From positions 2,914,001 through 2,978,000 of the forward strand of contig CP121458.1 of NCBI GenBank assembly GCA_029690005.1: DNA of 64,000 nt. The letters run 5' to 3'. The position numbers and the translations under genes were made by a program. Below, in pieces: positions 63,968 to 64,000 of the stretch. A model generated the notes under the pieces. It saw only the letters and a list, made by a program, of their open reading frames with translations, did not search any database and had not been told where the DNA came from. How positions within the stretch are numbered: the stretch's first letter is position 1; each line of letters opens with the position of its first letter. This stretch comes from Prescottella defluvii. Lineage in GTDB: Bacteria; Actinomycetota; Actinomycetes; Mycobacteriales; Mycobacteriaceae.

Positions 63968-64000
63968 GTGACTATTCCCACGCGAGCGCGCGAGCTGTAC
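63968..64000 (+). CDS. Possible start of murE
   Basis: GTG at 63968 opens a frame (MTIPTRARELY) that runs off the edge, 12 bases after ftsI. In the dcw cluster the next gene is murE, the UDP-MurNAc-tripeptide ligase. Eleven codons are too few to be sure. Confidence 0.35.
   Translation, partial: MTIPTRARELY

Overview
The window looks like chromosomal core sequence of a mycolic-acid actinobacterium, most likely Rhodococcus or a close relative. It has very high G+C, many GTG starts and mycobacterial gene content. The gene order follows, gene by gene, the segment of Mycobacterium tuberculosis from Rv2216/dlaT to Rv2163c/pbpB. A crtO-type beta-carotene ketolase and cruF in the carotenoid block point to Rhodococcus within Corynebacteriales. 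Identifications come from reading the translations and from remembered families and synteny; no database search was run.

Layout. 1-2.1 kb: end of a TIGR01777 epimerase and the two-lipoyl E2 gene sucB/dlaT. 2.3-9.9 kb: a small hypothetical, pepB, gcvT, ilvE, an SDR, then cobalamin lower-ligand genes cobU-cobT-cobS. 10-15.4 kb: DUF3043 protein, glycerate kinase, HesB/ErpA-like protein, adenosine kinase, and asnB/ltsA, which amidates cell-wall diaminopimelate. 15.7-23.3 kb: respiratory supercomplex genes ctaC-ctaF and ctaE-qcrC-qcrA-qcrB, interrupted by a DUF1254/DUF1214 gene. 23.4-27.1 kb: a hypothetical, trpD, a stand-alone AsnC ligand domain, and a DnaQ/UvrC-like nuclease. 27.1-29.6 kb: two secreted NlpC/P60 hydrolases, the first behind a c-di-AMP (ydaO/yuaA) riboswitch. 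29.7-42.3 kb: envelope lipid and mannan genes (HExxH membrane protein, pimB, fadD15, two SRPBCC proteins, ArsA-like ATPase, ROK kinase, plsC, DUF218, DUF4436, GT87 mannosyltransferase). 41.7-46.3 kb: exoribonuclease, class II DAHP synthase, PASTA kinase pknL and its divergent partner Rv2175c. 46.3-57.2 kb: crtB, mptA, crtI, crtE; metF; then GT2, lppM, cruF, crtO and a GNAT gene in a run of overlapping genes. 57.9-64 kb: SOS-box-linked HEPN gene, DUF3040 protein, and the start of the division cluster mraZ-rsmH-ftsL-ftsI, with a possible murE start at the edge.

The shared theme is envelope construction: peptidoglycan (asnB, NlpC/P60, ftsI), PIM/lipomannan (pimB, mptA, GT87), lipid activation (fadD15, plsC), carotenoids, and the kinase pknL. 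The aerobic respiratory chain sits in the middle.

Most important caveat: about half of the conserved genes, including essential ones, are broken by one or more single-base indels, mostly lost bases in G/C runs. Conserved protein continues in another frame at each break. I read these as sequencing or assembly errors, so such genes are given as single CDS entries with break positions noted. No tRNA, rRNA, insertion sequence, prophage or CRISPR array was seen.
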